This document shows, piece by piece, positions 29,413-39,235 of a DNA stretch of 60,914 bases (the first letter of the stretch is position 1; each line of letters begins with the position of its first letter). The notes under the pieces are model-generated. The model had not been told where the DNA came from and ran no database searches. It saw only the letters and a list, made by a program, of their open reading frames with translations. The position numbers and the translations under genes were made by a program. The DNA is from Streptococcus suis (lineage in GTDB: Bacteria; Bacillota; Bacilli; Lactobacillales; Streptococcaceae): the NCBI RefSeq assembly GCF_002960425.1, contig NZ_POIZ01000004.1, positions 1 to 60,914 on the forward strand, in the 5' to 3' direction.

Positions 29413-31647
29413 TTACTTCACCGTCTCAATCGTCCATTCCTTCCAGCCTCGGAAGCGGATAGCTCCTTGCTGGTCGGTGCGATAGACTTGGATATTTCGA
29501 CTGTCAAAGCGGTCCAAGGTTTCTTGGTGAGGATGCTTGTAGCGGTTGTTTTCTCCTGCTGATACCAGGGCAATCTTGGCTCCGATATGGTCTAGAAACT
29601 CAGGATAGGAGGATCCTTTGGAGCCATGGTGACCAGCCTTGAGGACATCGACAGGCAGGTTGGGATAGGTTTCTATCAAGTCCAGCTCCCCTTGCTCCAA
29701 GTCCCCTGTAAAGAGGAAATTGGTTTCCAACAAGCGACCGTAAAGGACAACCGAGTCATTATTGCCACCGTCGCCTGTCCCATCTGGATAAAGGACTTCC
29801 AGATAGGAGTCAAAAATCGGCAAGCGGTCGCCCACCGCCACCATATGAACAGGGACATTGATTTCTTTCAAGGTGGCTACAAAGTCAGGCACCGTCAGGC
29901 TTCCTGGTGACACGTAAATCCGACCAATCTGGACCCGTTTCGCCACTTCCAACACATCGCCCACATGGTCCGCATCGGTATGGGTCAGGACCAAACTATC
30001 AATCCTGTCCACGCCCCGACCATGCAGATAGGGAATCAAGGTCCGCTCTGCATTTGCCTGCGAAGACCGCTCCTGCCACGCTTCCTTGGCCGCAAAATCA
30101 ACCCGACCGCCCACATCAATCAGGACCGTCCGCCCCCGCATATCCCGCAAAAAGATGCTATCCCCCTGCCCGATGTCCACCACCGTCACCTCGTTTTCCA
30201 GCGGGTGTTTGGTCGTGAAAAATAGCAGAGCAAGGACCAGGCTCAGTCCTAGGAGCCATTTTTTCTTCCTGTGGAAATCGTAGAGCAAGAAGAGGCTGAC
30301 CAGCAAGAGCAAGAGGACCAGCCCAGACGGCTTGCCCAGTATCCAAGGTCGAAATCCCAAATCCGCCACCCAGACAATGATGTTCTCCATAAAGACAAAA
30401 AATCCGTTGACCCAAGTCACCTTGACCAGAGGTGACAGGAGAAAAATAACTGACAAACCTGGCAAGAGCAGGACATCAAAGATAAAGGAAAAGACAAAGG
30501 TCAAGAGGATAGACAAGGGCTGAAAGGCATAGAAATAGGTCATGAGTACCGGCAAAATCCCCAGCGAAATACTGAGACTCTCCACCGCAGCCTTTTTGAA
30601 CTGACCCACATCCTCAAAATCAAAGACAGTCAGCAAGAATGCATAGGTAAAGGTCAGCACTCCTCCAGCCGTCAGTGGAAATCGGGGCAGCATCAGCAGA
30701 CAGACAAAGACCGTCACCGCAAAATTATCCAGCTTCCGCAAGCCCATATTGCCCAGAATTTTTTGGACCAGCGACCGCACCACTGACACCGAAAAGCCTG
30801 TCAAACCAGCATAGACAAGGGAAAAGGGAATCTGCAACTTATCCACTGTTTCCTTGGTCAAGCCCAAACGCAGCAAAATCCAACGAAACTTGTCGATGAA
30901 AAAGCCCACCTGCATACCAGACAAGGCGAAAAGATGAATGATACCCAGACTGGAATAGAGGTCGCTCATCTGGTCAAACTCGCTGTCCAAGTCCCCAAAC
31001 AAGAGCCCTGTCATGTAGTGGCTCATGGGTGCTGGAAAATTGGTTTTGATATAGACCAAGGCCTGCCTCCGCCAGCTTGACAACCAGTCAAAAACATTCC
31101 AAGACTGGACAGGGACAATCTTCTTAATCGCCGTTAGCTTGACAGACCGATAGATGCCCTGTGTTTTCAGATAGGCCTGATAGTCAAAGCCGTTGAAATT
31201 CCGCTGACCAGCTGGCAGGCTGACTTCTGCTTCTACTTCTAGCTGGACCAGACCTGTCAGCTTTTGAAAATAAGCCTGCTCCTCCTGACTGGCTAATTTG
31301 TAGAAAACCTGATAGTTTTGTCCGTCAGCCCGACCTCGAAAGGACAGGCTGTCTCCGTTAATGTCAATGGTATCGGGAATGACCTGCACAGTGGTCACTT
31401 GCTCTGGGGCTGACTGGGCCGCCCGCTCCCATTGGACCTTCTGGCATCCGAAAAACAGACCGCACAGGGCTAGTAGCGGCAGCGTTTTGAGGAAAACTGT
31501 CTTACCTTGCCGAAACCCAAAGACAGCTAGCAACAAACTCAGCAGGCCCATTGTCAAGAGGGAAAAAGAATGGACTGCAAAGTAGGCCGCCACCGCCAAG
31601 ACTGCCAGGTGAATGGGCTGGCAGGGGGGCTTACTCAACCGTGACAT
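29413..31647 (-). CDS. comEC: Competence DNA-uptake channel ComEC
   Basis: ComEC is the inner-membrane channel that carries single-stranded DNA into the cell during transformation. The protein is about 744 residues. An N-terminal membrane part and OB-like loop come first, then the competence domain helices (GLLFGDLDSEFDQMSDLYSS and IHLFALSGMQVGFFIDK are recognisable). The C-terminal metallo-beta-lactamase-like domain has VVDIGQGDSIFL and LTHTDADHVGD. The longest frame starts at 31767; the ATG at 31647 overlaps the comEA stop by 17 bp and gives the normal N-terminus. It is cotranscribed with comEA. The reading frame appears intact, so competence is plausible. Confidence 0.93.
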   Translation of the reverse strand: MSRLSKPPCQPIHLAVLAVAAYFAVHSFSLLTMGLLSLLLAVFGFRQGKTVFLKTLPLLALCGLFFGCQKVQWERAAQSAPEQVTTVQVIPDTIDINGDSLSFRGRADGQNYQVFYKLASQEEQAYFQKLTGLVQLEVEAEVSLPAGQRNFNGFDYQAYLKTQGIYRSVKLTAIKKIVPVQSWNVFDWLSSWRRQALVYIKTNFPAPMSHYMTGLLFGDLDSEFDQMSDLYSSLGIIHLFALSGMQVGFFIDKFRWILLRLGLTKETVDKLQIPFSLVYAGLTGFSVSVVRSLVQKILGNMGLRKLDNFAVTVFVCLLMLPRFPLTAGGVLTFTYAFLLTVFDFEDVGQFKKAAVESLSISLGILPVLMTYFYAFQPLSILLTFVFSFIFDVLLLPGLSVIFLLSPLVKVTWVNGFFVFMENIIVWVADLGFRPWILGKPSGLVLLLLLVSLFLLYDFHRKKKWLLGLSLVLALLFFTTKHPLENEVTVVDIGQGDSIFLRDMRGRTVLIDVGGRVDFAAKEAWQERSSQANAERTLIPYLHGRGVDRIDSLVLTHTDADHVGDVLEVAKRVQIGRIYVSPGSLTVPDFVATLKEINVPVHMVAVGDRLPIFDSYLEVLYPDGTGDGGNNDSVVLYGRLLETNFLFTGDLEQGELDLIETYPNLPVDVLKAGHHGSKGSSYPEFLDHIGAKIALVSAGENNRYKHPHQETLDRFDSRNIQVYRTDQQGAIRFRGWKEWTIETVK

Positions 31648-32293
31648 AAAGTCGGATGCTTTCCATGGTCTTGTCGCCGATGCCCGATACATTGTTGAGG
31701 TCGTCCACCGACTTGAAGCCACCATTGGCCTCACGATAGGCGATAATGTCCGCCGCCCGCTTGGCACCGATGCCCGAAATGGTCTGCAAATCAGCCTCGG
31801 TAGCCGTATTTAGATTGACTAGACTGGTGTTCTTTCCTTCTTGGGACATAGCAGAGCTGGCAGTCGTGCTGGCAACCACCGAGATATTTTCGTCCTTACT
31901 AGCTACATAGACCACCGCTTCGTCGCTGAGCTTCTGAGCCAGATTGATAGACTTGGGATCTGCCTGACTGGTCAAGCCACCAGCTGCCTTAACTGCATCA
32001 TTAACACGCGCACCAGCTGCTAAAGTGTAGAGCCCTGGCTTTGCTACCGCTCCTTTGACATCAACGACCAGCTGGCTGGCCTCCTCACTTTCTTCTGTAT
32101 TGGTTTCTTCGACCAGCTCCGAACTGCTAGAAACTTGCTCGGTCTGTGGAAAGTCTGTCAGTCCTGTCTGGTCAGATTTGGCAGGTTGGCTGAAAATTAA
32201 GAATGTTGTCAGAAGCAAACCTGCAGCTGCTGGCAGAGCAATCTGCCACTTGTATTCTTTAAGCATTTCTATATAAGTTTTGATTGTATCCAT
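31631..32293 (-). CDS. comEA: Competence DNA receptor ComEA
   Basis: ComEA binds double-stranded DNA outside the membrane and passes it to ComEC. The 220-residue protein has one N-terminal membrane helix (IALPAAAGLLLTTFLIF), a Ser/Glu-rich linker, an SLBB-like domain (VVDVKGAVAKPGLYTLAAGA) and a C-terminal double helix-hairpin-helix (LVNLNTATEADLQTISGIG...VSGIGDKTMESI) that contacts DNA. GGAGG precedes the ATG. A terminator lies between this gene and the upstream ArsC-like gene, so comEA-comEC should have its own promoter. A ComX box could be expected; only a weak match, TTTTACGCACTA, is seen. Confidence 0.95.
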   Translation of the reverse strand: MDTIKTYIEMLKEYKWQIALPAAAGLLLTTFLIFSQPAKSDQTGLTDFPQTEQVSSSSELVEETNTEESEEASQLVVDVKGAVAKPGLYTLAAGARVNDAVKAAGGLTSQADPKSINLAQKLSDEAVVYVASKDENISVVASTTASSAMSQEGKNTSLVNLNTATEADLQTISGIGAKRAADIIAYREANGGFKSVDDLNNVSGIGDKTMESIRLYVTVE

Positions 32294-32329
32294 AAATTAC
32301 CTCCACCTATATAGTGCGTAAAAAACACG

Positions 32330-32360
32330 AAAATCCCGGCCTTATAAGCCGAGATTTTCA
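32330..32360 (-). terminator. Terminator of the ArsC-like gene
   Basis: On the minus strand AAAATC-CGGC pairs with GCCG-GATTTT, followed by a T-rich stretch. It overlaps the gene's stop and separates it from comEA. Confidence 0.75.
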
Positions 32361-32695
32361 TATTTTGTCCGATAGCCAATCTGCAAGATTTTCCCATCTT
32401 GAATAAGCAATGGGCGTTTAATCAGCATACCATCATTAGCTAATAAGTCTAAGGCTTGGTCCACCGTCAAACTGTCAAATTTGTCTTTTAGACCGAGTTC
32501 GCGGTAACTATTGCCTGAAGTGTTAAAATACTTTTTCAATTCCAAACCTGTTGCTTCCATCCAAGATTTGAGCTGGTCAGCACTTGGAGGGGTTGCCTTG
32601 ATGTCAATGGCTTCAAATTCCAAGCCCAAACTTTTCAGCTCTGCTTTTGCCGCCCGACAGGTCGAACACTTGGGATATTCATAGTATAAAATCAT
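32342..32695 (-). CDS. ArsC/Spx family thioredoxin-fold protein
   Basis: This 117-residue protein of the ArsC/Spx family has the redox motif KCSTCRAAKAEL (CxxC) near residue 10 and the later YRELGLKDK, IKRPLLIQDGKI and IGYRT segments. The last part, with KRPLL, is typical of the YffB/ArsC group rather than Spx regulators. Whether it reduces arsenate is uncertain: no arsenic genes are nearby, and many such proteins have other roles. It overlaps the stop of the upstream ogt gene by 4 bp, so it is the end of the serC-serA-ogt run. Confidence 0.85.
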   Translation of the reverse strand: MILYYEYPKCSTCRAAKAELKSLGLEFEAIDIKATPPSADQLKSWMEATGLELKKYFNTSGNSYRELGLKDKFDSLTVDQALDLLANDGMLIKRPLLIQDGKILQIGYRTKYENLGL

Positions 32696-33186
32696 TGTTT
32701 CACCTCAAAGTATGGATTTTCGTGTTGCAAGAGCCAGATTTTTTTATCCAGTCCTCCCGCATAGCCTGTCAACTGCCCTTTTTGATTGAGGACACGGTGG
32801 CAGGGAACGATGACAGAATAGGGATTTCGTCCAACTGCTCCACCGACTGCCTGCCCTGAGCACACTCTCAGTTGCTGGGCAAGTTGTCCATAACTAGTCG
32901 TCTGGCCATGAGGGATTTCTTTCAATAAAGCCCAGACTTTTTCCTGAAATTCCGTCCCAATAGCTTCAAGCGTCAGGCTAGAAAAATCTACTTCCTCACC
33001 TGAAAAATAAGCATCCAGCAAGAGACTGGTCTGGTCTAAAATAGGATGTGAGCCTAGAACTGGTTCTTCTCTTAGCCCTCGTTCAAAATGCTTCTGGTCC
33101 TCAAACCAAGCACCTCGCAAGCCCTTATCAGTGGCCACAAGGGACATAGTCCCAAGCGGACTGTGGTAAATTTTCTTATATAGCAT
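32692..33186 (-). CDS. ogt: Methylated-DNA-protein cysteine methyltransferase
   Basis: This protein repairs O6-methylguanine by transferring the methyl group to its own Cys. It is about 164 residues. The active site is VIVPCHRVLN, and GQTTSYGQLAQQL is the DNA-binding helix region. The frame runs 32 codons further upstream into serA, but the ATG at 33186, one base after the serA stop, with AAAGG upstream, gives the typical start YKKIYHSPLGTMSLVATD. It is coupled to serA and to the following ArsC-like gene. Confidence 0.95.
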   Translation of the reverse strand: MLYKKIYHSPLGTMSLVATDKGLRGAWFEDQKHFERGLREEPVLGSHPILDQTSLLLDAYFSGEEVDFSSLTLEAIGTEFQEKVWALLKEIPHGQTTSYGQLAQQLRVCSGQAVGGAVGRNPYSVIVPCHRVLNQKGQLTGYAGGLDKKIWLLQHENPYFEVKQ

Positions 33187-33187
33187 T

Positions 33188-34369
33188 CTAGCCTTTGTTT
33201 TTGATAACACGAACCTTGACAATGGCCTCAGTCGTTTCAAGTTTAGCAACCAAGAGATCAATCTTCGCCTTATCTGCTTCATCCAAGTCTAACAAAGTAT
33301 AAGCATAGTCACCTTTTGACTTATTGATGATGTTGTCAATGTTGATGCCCAATTCAGACACAGCAGTGGTGATTTTTGCCACCATGTTTGGAATGTTTTT
33401 GTTGATAAGTGTAATCCGATAGGGAGCATCCAAGAACTGTTTGACATTTGGGAAATTGACTGAGTTGATGATTTCACCAGTCTCCATAAAACGACGAATG
33501 GTCTGACCAGCCGCAATGGCACAGTTGAGCTCTGCTTCTTCAGTTGAACCACCAACGTGTGGGAAAACAATAATATTTTCCTTGTTAAGTACTTCTTCCG
33601 TGCCAAAGTCAGTGATGTAGTTCTTGATAACCCCCGCTTCAATAGCTTCAAACAAGTCAGCGTTGTTGACCAACTCACCACGGGCGAAGTTAATCAAGGT
33701 CGTTCCTTTTTTCATTTGTCCAAAACTGTCAGCATTGAAGAGTCCTCGTGTCTTATCTGTCAAAGGAACATGAACAGTAATGTAATCCGCATTGGTAAAG
33801 ATTTCTTTCAAGTCATCCACGCGTTTGACATGGCTTGAAATGGTCCATGCAGTTTCAACTGACACATAAGGATCATAGCCAAGTACATTCATGCCCAGAC
33901 GACGAGCATCGTTGGCAATACGGGCACCAATAGCACCAAGTCCAATGACACCAAGGGTTTTGCCTGAAATCTCTGTCCCTGCAAACTGCTTCTTGCCAGC
34001 TTCGACTTGTTTTGGTACATCATCTCCTGACAAGGTATTGGTCCAAGCTGTCGCTCCGATATAGTCACGGGCAGACAAGAGGATAGAAGCAAGCACCGCT
34101 TCTTTTACGGCATTGGCATTGGCTCCTGGAGTATTGAAAACAACAATTCCCTTCTCAGTCGCTTCCTCAATAGGAATATTGTTGGTCCCTGCTCCTGCAC
34201 GCGCAATAGCCTTCAGATTTTCAGGAAAATCAAAGCCATGCAAGTTTTCAGAACGAATGATAAAGGCATCTGGATTAGCCGCATGGTCACCGTCAATCTG
34301 GAAACGATTGCCCAATTCCTTCAATCCAACCTGGTTAATATTGTTAAACGTTCGTACACTAAATACCAT
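33188..34369 (-). CDS. serA: D-3-phosphoglycerate dehydrogenase
   Basis: SerA catalyses the first step of serine synthesis, oxidising 3-phosphoglycerate with NAD. The 393-residue protein is a short form with one C-terminal ACT domain (about residues 320-393) that may bind serine. The Rossmann motif is GLGAIGARIANDA. The catalytic Arg lies in NFARGELV, Glu in DFGTEEVL and His in VFPHVGGSTEEAE. serC lies upstream and serB elsewhere in the window, so the pathway is complete. A 175-bp MITE-like element sits immediately upstream and separates serA from the GNAT gene. Confidence 0.97.
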   Translation of the reverse strand: MVFSVRTFNNINQVGLKELGNRFQIDGDHAANPDAFIIRSENLHGFDFPENLKAIARAGAGTNNIPIEEATEKGIVVFNTPGANANAVKEAVLASILLSARDYIGATAWTNTLSGDDVPKQVEAGKKQFAGTEISGKTLGVIGLGAIGARIANDARRLGMNVLGYDPYVSVETAWTISSHVKRVDDLKEIFTNADYITVHVPLTDKTRGLFNADSFGQMKKGTTLINFARGELVNNADLFEAIEAGVIKNYITDFGTEEVLNKENIIVFPHVGGSTEEAELNCAIAAGQTIRRFMETGEIINSVNFPNVKQFLDAPYRITLINKNIPNMVAKITTAVSELGINIDNIINKSKGDYAYTLLDLDEADKAKIDLLVAKLETTEAIVKVRVIKNKG

Positions 34370-34385
34370 TTTTCTTACCTAAAAA

Positions 34386-34559
34386 GGGGAGTGGGAAAGA
34401 ACTCAACCACTCCTAGAAGAGTTCGTCTTCCCACCCCCGCAAAGTTGATTAGGTCAGATTTGGAGTGCAAAACACGAACAAATCTGCCAATCAACCACTG
34501 CGCTGAGATGTTGACACGACCCTTGAGAAGTGATATGAAACTTTTGCCCAGTCCCTTTC
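34386..34559. mobile_element. MITE-like element, copy 1
   Basis: This roughly 174-bp element has imperfect terminal inverted repeats: GGGAGTGGGAAAG at the left, and GGGACTGGGCAAAAG when the right end is read in reverse. The interior, TTCGTCTTCCCACCCCCGCA onwards, is closely shared with a second copy in inverse orientation at 53711-53877. No transposase is present. Its reading frames produce spurious peptides. It lies between serA and the GNAT gene, where it may affect serA expression. Confidence 0.7.
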
Positions 34560-34567
34560 TTTCATTT

Positions 34568-35125
34568 TTAATTATTTCCTAAGAGCCAACGGTCGTCTTC
34601 ACTTATCTCCTGATAAAGACTGCGTTCGCTCTTGTGCTTGATTTTTTGGTAGGCTAGGCGCTCGCCGTCCAAGGGAACTTTGCCACAATAAACAAAACCT
34701 AGCTTTTCCAGAATGTGCTGCATGGGCAGGTTTTTCTCATGGGTATCGCAGCGGAAATCTGGGCCCTTTTGCCCTTCGATAATCCCTTGCAGGAAGGTCT
34801 GAACCACACCTTGACCCTGAAACTCCTTGGCTACTGCCACACGGTGAATAGTTGTGTAAAGGGGATTGTTATGCTGCCACTTGCCCTCATAAATGGCTTC
34901 ATAAGCAGCCTCTGTCCCACGAAAGACAGCCGCATAAACCGCAACCTTACCATCCACCAGACCAACATAGCCCTTGCCTGTTAAAATATCATCAAAAATC
35001 GTATCTTGATTAGGGTAAATTCCTTGCCACTGGCTACTGCCAGAAGCTGCTAGAAAGACTCTAGCTTGGTCAATAATCTGACAAATAACCCCGATTTCAT
35101 TTGGATGAGCAAGACGGATTTCCAT
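34568..35125 (-). CDS. GNAT family N-acetyltransferase
   Basis: This 185-residue acetyltransferase-fold protein has the acetyl-CoA loop in the segment HRVAVAKEFQGQGVVQTFLQ (motif A, usually V..xxRGxG). It opens with IRLAHPNEIGVICQIIDQAR, typical of the GNAT N-terminus. The substrate is unknown. Its ATG overlaps the serC stop (TAATG), so it is coupled to serC. It is present in many streptococcal serine loci. Confidence 0.85.
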   Translation of the reverse strand: MEIRLAHPNEIGVICQIIDQARVFLAASGSSQWQGIYPNQDTIFDDILTGKGYVGLVDGKVAVYAAVFRGTEAAYEAIYEGKWQHNNPLYTTIHRVAVAKEFQGQGVVQTFLQGIIEGQKGPDFRCDTHEKNLPMQHILEKLGFVYCGKVPLDGERLAYQKIKHKSERSLYQEISEDDRWLLGNN

Positions 35126-36216
35126 TAAGCATTCTCCGCTTCAAATTTCTTCATAAAGTCAATCAAATCAAGTACGCCTTGACGTGGGAAGGCATTGTAA
35201 AGCGACGCACGCATACCACCTACAGAACGGTGTCCCTTGATGTTTTTAAAGCCTGCCGCTGTCGCTTCTTTGACAAACTTGGCATCCAATTCCTCGCTAG
35301 GTGACACGAATGGAATATTGGCTACTGAACGCTCTTCTTTTTTGCGAACAGGATTTGTGTAGAAATTAGACTGGTCGATATAGTCATAAAGCAAACCAGA
35401 TTTTTCACGGTTGATTTTTTCCATTTCGTCCACACCACCGATTTCCTTGACCCACTCAAAGACAAGTTTGGAAATGTAGATAGAGTAAGCTGGCGGCGTA
35501 TTATAGAGCGATTCATTTTCGGCTTGAATGCGGTAGTCCAACATACTTGAAAGCATTGGTTGGTCGTTGAGGAAATCCTCACGTACAATGACAACTGTCA
35601 CACCAGCTGGACCAATATTCTTCTGAGCCCCTGCATAAATCATGGCAAAGTCTTCTACATTGTAACGAACCGCCAAGATGTTTGAAGACATATCACCAAT
35701 AACTGGAACACCGTTGGTATCTGGAATGTCATAGACAGCCGTACCTTCAATGGTATTGTTGGTTGTCAAGTGAACATAGGCTGCACCTGGGTCAATGTCA
35801 TTTTTGTCAAAGGTCGGCAATTCTGCATAGGTGATGTCTTCTGTTGAACCTAGCAAAATTGGTTCAAAATCAATGGTCTTAGATAGTTTCACTGCCTCTG
35901 TATAGGCTTTTTTACCCCATGAACCACCTGCTAGATAGTAGGCTTTCTTCCCTTGAGCAAAGTTGAGTGGAATCATGGTAAAAGCTAGGGAAGCCCCACC
36001 TTGCAGGAACATCACCTTATAATTATCAGGAATAGCCATGAGTTCGCGCAAAGTTGCCTCAGCGCCTTCAATAATATCGTCGAAGTCTTTGGAGCGATGG
36101 GACATCTCCAAAACACTCATTCCCGAACCGTTATAATCCAAGAATTCAGCTTGAGCGCGTTCAAGCACTGGTTTTGGCAATACTGCAGGACCTGCAGAGA
36201 AGTTGTAGATTGTCAT
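35125..36216 (-). CDS. serC: Phosphoserine aminotransferase
   Basis: SerC uses pyridoxal phosphate and glutamate to turn 3-phosphohydroxypyruvate into phosphoserine. The 363-residue length is typical. The Schiff-base Lys is in [16 protein letters not shown]. The start [17 protein letters not shown] and the C-terminal motif [15 protein letters not shown], which binds substrate phosphate, are intact. The ATG at 36216 has TTGGAGGGA, so the upstream extension to 36246 is rejected. It heads the serC-GNAT-serA-ogt-arsC-like run. Confidence 0.97.
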   Translation of the reverse strand: MTIYNFSAGPAVLPKPVLERAQAEFLDYNGSGMSVLEMSHRSKDFDDIIEGAEATLRELMAIPDNYKVMFLQGGASLAFTMIPLNFAQGKKAYYLAGGSWGKKAYTEAVKLSKTIDFEPILLGSTEDITYAELPTFDKNDIDPGAAYVHLTTNNTIEGTAVYDIPDTNGVPVIGDMSSNILAVRYNVEDFAMIYAGAQKNIGPAGVTVVIVREDFLNDQPMLSSMLDYRIQAENESLYNTPPAYSIYISKLVFEWVKEIGGVDEMEKINREKSGLLYDYIDQSNFYTNPVRKKEERSVANIPFVSPSEELDAKFVKEATAAGFKNIKGHRSVGGMRASLYNAFPRQGVLDLIDFMKKFEAENA

Positions 36217-36302
36217 AAAATCCCTCCAAAAATGTAATGTGTTCATTATATCACAAGAATTCAGAAAATTCCATAAAATAATCTAAATTCTAAGAAAAGG
36301 TT

Positions 36303-36335
36303 AGAAAAAAAGGATAGACTACTTAGCCTATCCCG
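36303..36335 (-). terminator. rsmI terminator
   Basis: On the minus strand GGGATAG pairs with CTATCC and is followed by seven T. The stem begins within the last codons of rsmI. Confidence 0.8.
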
Positions 36336-37186
36336 TGATATAGATCATATACTTCTTGTTTTTTGAGTTGGTAGCGTTTGGCAACTTCTTTAATGGCCTG
36401 GTTAGGCTTGCGACCTGCTGCGATTTCCTTTTCCACCTCGGACTTTAAATCCACATCATCTGCAGACGGCAATTCTTCTTCACCAGCCCCTGCAACGATG
36501 ATAAGGCATTCCCCTTTTAGAGAGGTATCCTTCAAGTAGTCCAAAACTTTTGAAATTGTTCCACGCTGGTACTCTTCATAGAGCTTGGTCAATTCACGAA
36601 CGACAGTTACCTGACGATCTCCGTAGACAGAAAGCATGTTTTCCAAGGTATCTGCCACCCGATAAGGAGATTCATAGAAGATTTGCGTTTCTGGATAGGC
36701 ACGTTTCTCTTGGAAAAAATCCTTTTGCTGCCCTGCTTTTCGCGGTAAAAATCCATAGAATATATGCGGTTGCGGAGCCAAGCCAGAAGCAATCAAGGCT
36801 GTAATTCCTGCGGACGCACCAGGCAAGGCCACTACGGGAATATCTTCTGCAACGGCCGCCTTTACCAAGTCATGACCTGGGTCTGAAATAGAAGGCAGGC
36901 CTGCATCCGATACCTGTGCAATGGATTGACCAGACTTGAGCCAATCAATCAAGACAGGAATTTTTTCATGAGCATTGTGTTCATGAAAAGAAGTTTGTCT
37001 GGTTTCAATCTCAAAATGTTTGAGCAAAAGTCCTGTGTTTCGGGTGTCCTCCGCCGCAATCATATCAACATCCTTCAAGGTTTGAATGGCTCTGAAGGTC
37101 ATATCTTGCAAATTACCAATGGGCGTTGGAACCAAGTACAGACTTCCAACGCTTGTCTGTCCCTTAAATGATTTCTGTACTTTCAT
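36323..37186 (-). CDS. rsmI: 16S rRNA 2'-O-ribose C1402 methyltransferase
   Basis: RsmI methylates the 2'-O of C1402 in the 16S rRNA P-site region using S-adenosylmethionine. The 287-residue protein has the family motifs LVPTPIGNLQDMT, AAEDTRNTGLLL, QVSDAGLPSISDPG and VALPGASAGITALI, ending in a short basic helix. It follows yabA after one base, as in the standard tmk-holB-yabA-rsmI cluster. A terminator sits at its end. Confidence 0.96.
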   Translation of the reverse strand: MKVQKSFKGQTSVGSLYLVPTPIGNLQDMTFRAIQTLKDVDMIAAEDTRNTGLLLKHFEIETRQTSFHEHNAHEKIPVLIDWLKSGQSIAQVSDAGLPSISDPGHDLVKAAVAEDIPVVALPGASAGITALIASGLAPQPHIFYGFLPRKAGQQKDFFQEKRAYPETQIFYESPYRVADTLENMLSVYGDRQVTVVRELTKLYEEYQRGTISKVLDYLKDTSLKGECLIIVAGAGEEELPSADDVDLKSEVEKEIAAGRKPNQAIKEVAKRYQLKKQEVYDLYHGIG

Positions 37187-37187
37187 C

Positions 37188-37505
37188 TCAATCTCGATTC
37201 AATAATTCAATACAAAACATACAGGGTTCATCGTTTTCCCTGCGCTGTCCATAAGAGAAGGTACAAATATGGAAGCCATCTTCGTAAATATTTTCCAAAT
37301 TTTCCTTCCCAAAATTGGAAGACTTATGGCCTGTCTTATCTTCTTTTTCAAGACGCTCACGCAACTTGGAATTTTCCAAGCGGAGAGTTGTATTTTCGTC
37401 AATGACGCCCTGCAAGTGTTTCTTAATGGCATCTACTTCTGCCAAGGTCGTTAAAAGATTCTGCGAAAAATCATCAAGGGCATCAAAAATTTCTTTCTTA
37501 TCCAT
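37188..37505 (-). CDS. yabA: DNA replication initiation control protein YabA
   Basis: YabA limits replication initiation by contacting DnaA and the DnaN clamp. The 105-residue protein has an N-terminal coiled-coil ([20 protein letters not shown]) for tetramerisation. The C-terminal zinc module is [20 protein letters not shown], with His-Cys and Cys-x-x-Cys. It is in the usual position between holB and rsmI. Confidence 0.95.
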   Translation of the reverse strand: MDKKEIFDALDDFSQNLLTTLAEVDAIKKHLQGVIDENTTLRLENSKLRERLEKEDKTGHKSSNFGKENLENIYEDGFHICTFSYGQRRENDEPCMFCIELLNRD

Positions 37506-37520
37506 GGTCTTCCTTTCTGC

Positions 37521-38405
37521 TTATTGTAATGTCATAAACTCCAAACTATTTTGTAGGCTAACATTGGCCTGCCACATCCGTTTGGCTGTTAGGACTGCAT
37601 CCATTTTCTCTCGGGCTAGTGGCTCCATCATCTTCTCTGCTAGGAGCAGGCTGAGAAGGTCAAACAAACGTCCCTGCTCTGCCTTTTCCACAGCCAAAGT
37701 AACTAAGGTCCCCACCTGCAAATAGGCTTGATTAGGATTGACAAGAATCAAGTCGATGAACTTTTTAGACTGGCTAATTAAGTCTAAAAAACTTTTATTT
37801 TCTGCTAACTTCCTTGCCTCTTCTTGACTGGATACCAGTCGCGCCAAAATCGTTGCATCGGATTTCAACAAGCCCTTCTCTTCAAGCATTCTCTCCAAGG
37901 CAGGAAGATTTTTTGGAAAAGCCATCATCTGCGTCCGACTTTTGATGGTCGGAAGTACGGCTTCTTCTTGGTTGGTCAGGAGAAAAATATGGATGTCCGA
38001 TTGGGGTTCCTCAATCACTTTAAGGAGGGAATTGGCTGCGTTAGCATGCATTTTCTCTGCATCCCGAATGATGAAAACCTGTGTGCTGGATTCAAAACCA
38101 GATTGCGAAAAATTCTTGACCAGCTCGCGTACCGTTTCCGTCTTGATGATCGTTCCTTGAGGTTCCAAGAGGGTCACATCGGAAAACTCGCCTGCCTCTA
38201 TCAAGCGGCAAGGACGACAAGTTTGACACGGCAATACGCCTGCTTTTTCCTGACAAAATAAAGACTGGCTCAGAAAAATCGCCATGTCATAGCTAGCAAA
38301 ATCCCCAGAAAACAGATAGGCATGAGCCAGACGATTCTGCTCCAAGATAGTCACAAAGCGCTGAAATACTGTCGGCTGTAAATGTTTTAGTTCCTCAATC
38401 TTCAT
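37521..38405 (-). CDS. holB: DNA polymerase III subunit delta' (clamp loader)
   Basis: HolB is the non-hydrolysing AAA+ subunit of the clamp loader. The 294-residue protein has the zinc-module Cys cluster [15 protein letters not shown] and the later segment [19 protein letters not shown] with the SRC-like KSRTQMMAF. The Walker A motif is degenerate, as expected for delta'. The ATG overlaps the tmk stop in an ATGA, so it is translationally coupled to tmk. Confidence 0.95.
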   Translation of the reverse strand: MKIEELKHLQPTVFQRFVTILEQNRLAHAYLFSGDFASYDMAIFLSQSLFCQEKAGVLPCQTCRPCRLIEAGEFSDVTLLEPQGTIIKTETVRELVKNFSQSGFESSTQVFIIRDAEKMHANAANSLLKVIEEPQSDIHIFLLTNQEEAVLPTIKSRTQMMAFPKNLPALERMLEEKGLLKSDATILARLVSSQEEARKLAENKSFLDLISQSKKFIDLILVNPNQAYLQVGTLVTLAVEKAEQGRLFDLLSLLLAEKMMEPLAREKMDAVLTAKRMWQANVSLQNSLEFMTLQ

Positions 38406-39040
38406 GTTCTTTCTGCAAACCGTTTCCTAATAACTGCCAAGGCATCTGCCACAACAGCTTCTAAAGGCTGGCTGGCATCAATCTTAACCAAACGCTCTGG
38501 TTCTGCTTCTAAAATACTGAGATAACCTTGCCGAACCCGCTTGTGCATATCTGCCTTTTCCATGTCCAGACGGTCCACATCCCTGCTTGTATTGCGAGCA
38601 ATTCGGGCCAAGCCCTCTTCTGCATCAATGTCAAAATAGAGGGTCAAATCAGGTTTCAAGCCATCTGTCGCAAACTGGTTAAGCCAGTTAATATCAGCCA
38701 CATCCAGACCACGTCCAAATCCCTGATAGGCAATGGAGGAATCGATAAAACGATCAATCAAGAGCAACTTTCCCTCAGCCAAAGGAGGTAAAATTTTTTC
38801 TTTCAAGTGCTGACGACGGGCTGCGATAAAGAGTAGAAGCTCTGTCTTATCGTCCATCTCAGTATTGGCAGGATTTAGAATAATATTGCGGATTTCCTCT
38901 GCAATCGCCACTCCACCTGGTTCCCTAGTCGTTACGACCTCTGGACCAAGCTCCTGCAAGGCAGGTAATAATTCCTGCAAAACCGTTGTCTTTCCAGCCC
39001 CGTCAGGACCTTCAAATGTAATAAAAAAACCGTTTCTCAT
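38402..39040 (-). CDS. tmk: Thymidylate kinase
   Basis: Tmk phosphorylates dTMP to dTDP. The 212-residue protein has the P-loop [15 protein letters not shown] at residues 6-20, the DR motif in [19 protein letters not shown] and the lid segment [11 protein letters not shown]. Three in-frame ATGs occur at 39055, 39043 and 39040; the one at 39040 has GAGGAAAT at proper distance and gives a short normal N-terminus. It heads tmk-holB-yabA-rsmI. Confidence 0.95.
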   Translation of the reverse strand: MRNGFFITFEGPDGAGKTTVLQELLPALQELGPEVVTTREPGGVAIAEEIRNIILNPANTEMDDKTELLLFIAARRQHLKEKILPPLAEGKLLLIDRFIDSSIAYQGFGRGLDVADINWLNQFATDGLKPDLTLYFDIDAEEGLARIARNTSRDVDRLDMEKADMHKRVRQGYLSILEAEPERLVKIDASQPLEAVVADALAVIRKRFAERT

Positions 39041-39235
39041 CATTTCCTCGCTCATAGAACCTGTATTCACAAAACAGCTCTGCTATTTACATCAAATCAC
39101 TTTACTTGTGAATGCAAATTCCTAGATAGTCATTCCATTTTACCAAAAAATAGGCAAAAAATCACTTGAAAAATGGACTTGTTTTTCATACAAAAATCTT
39201 TTAAAATTGATATATAGATGTTTTGGGAGGTTGCT

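Noticed and set aside
32300..32330. ComX (cin) box before comEA
   Set aside because: TTTTACGCACTA matches the expected TTTTACGAATA only in part, so I do not annotate it as a site.
34238..34582. 114-codon plus-strand frame over MITE copy 1
   Set aside because: Its second half is the MITE, and the first half is antisense to serA. No family match or start signal.
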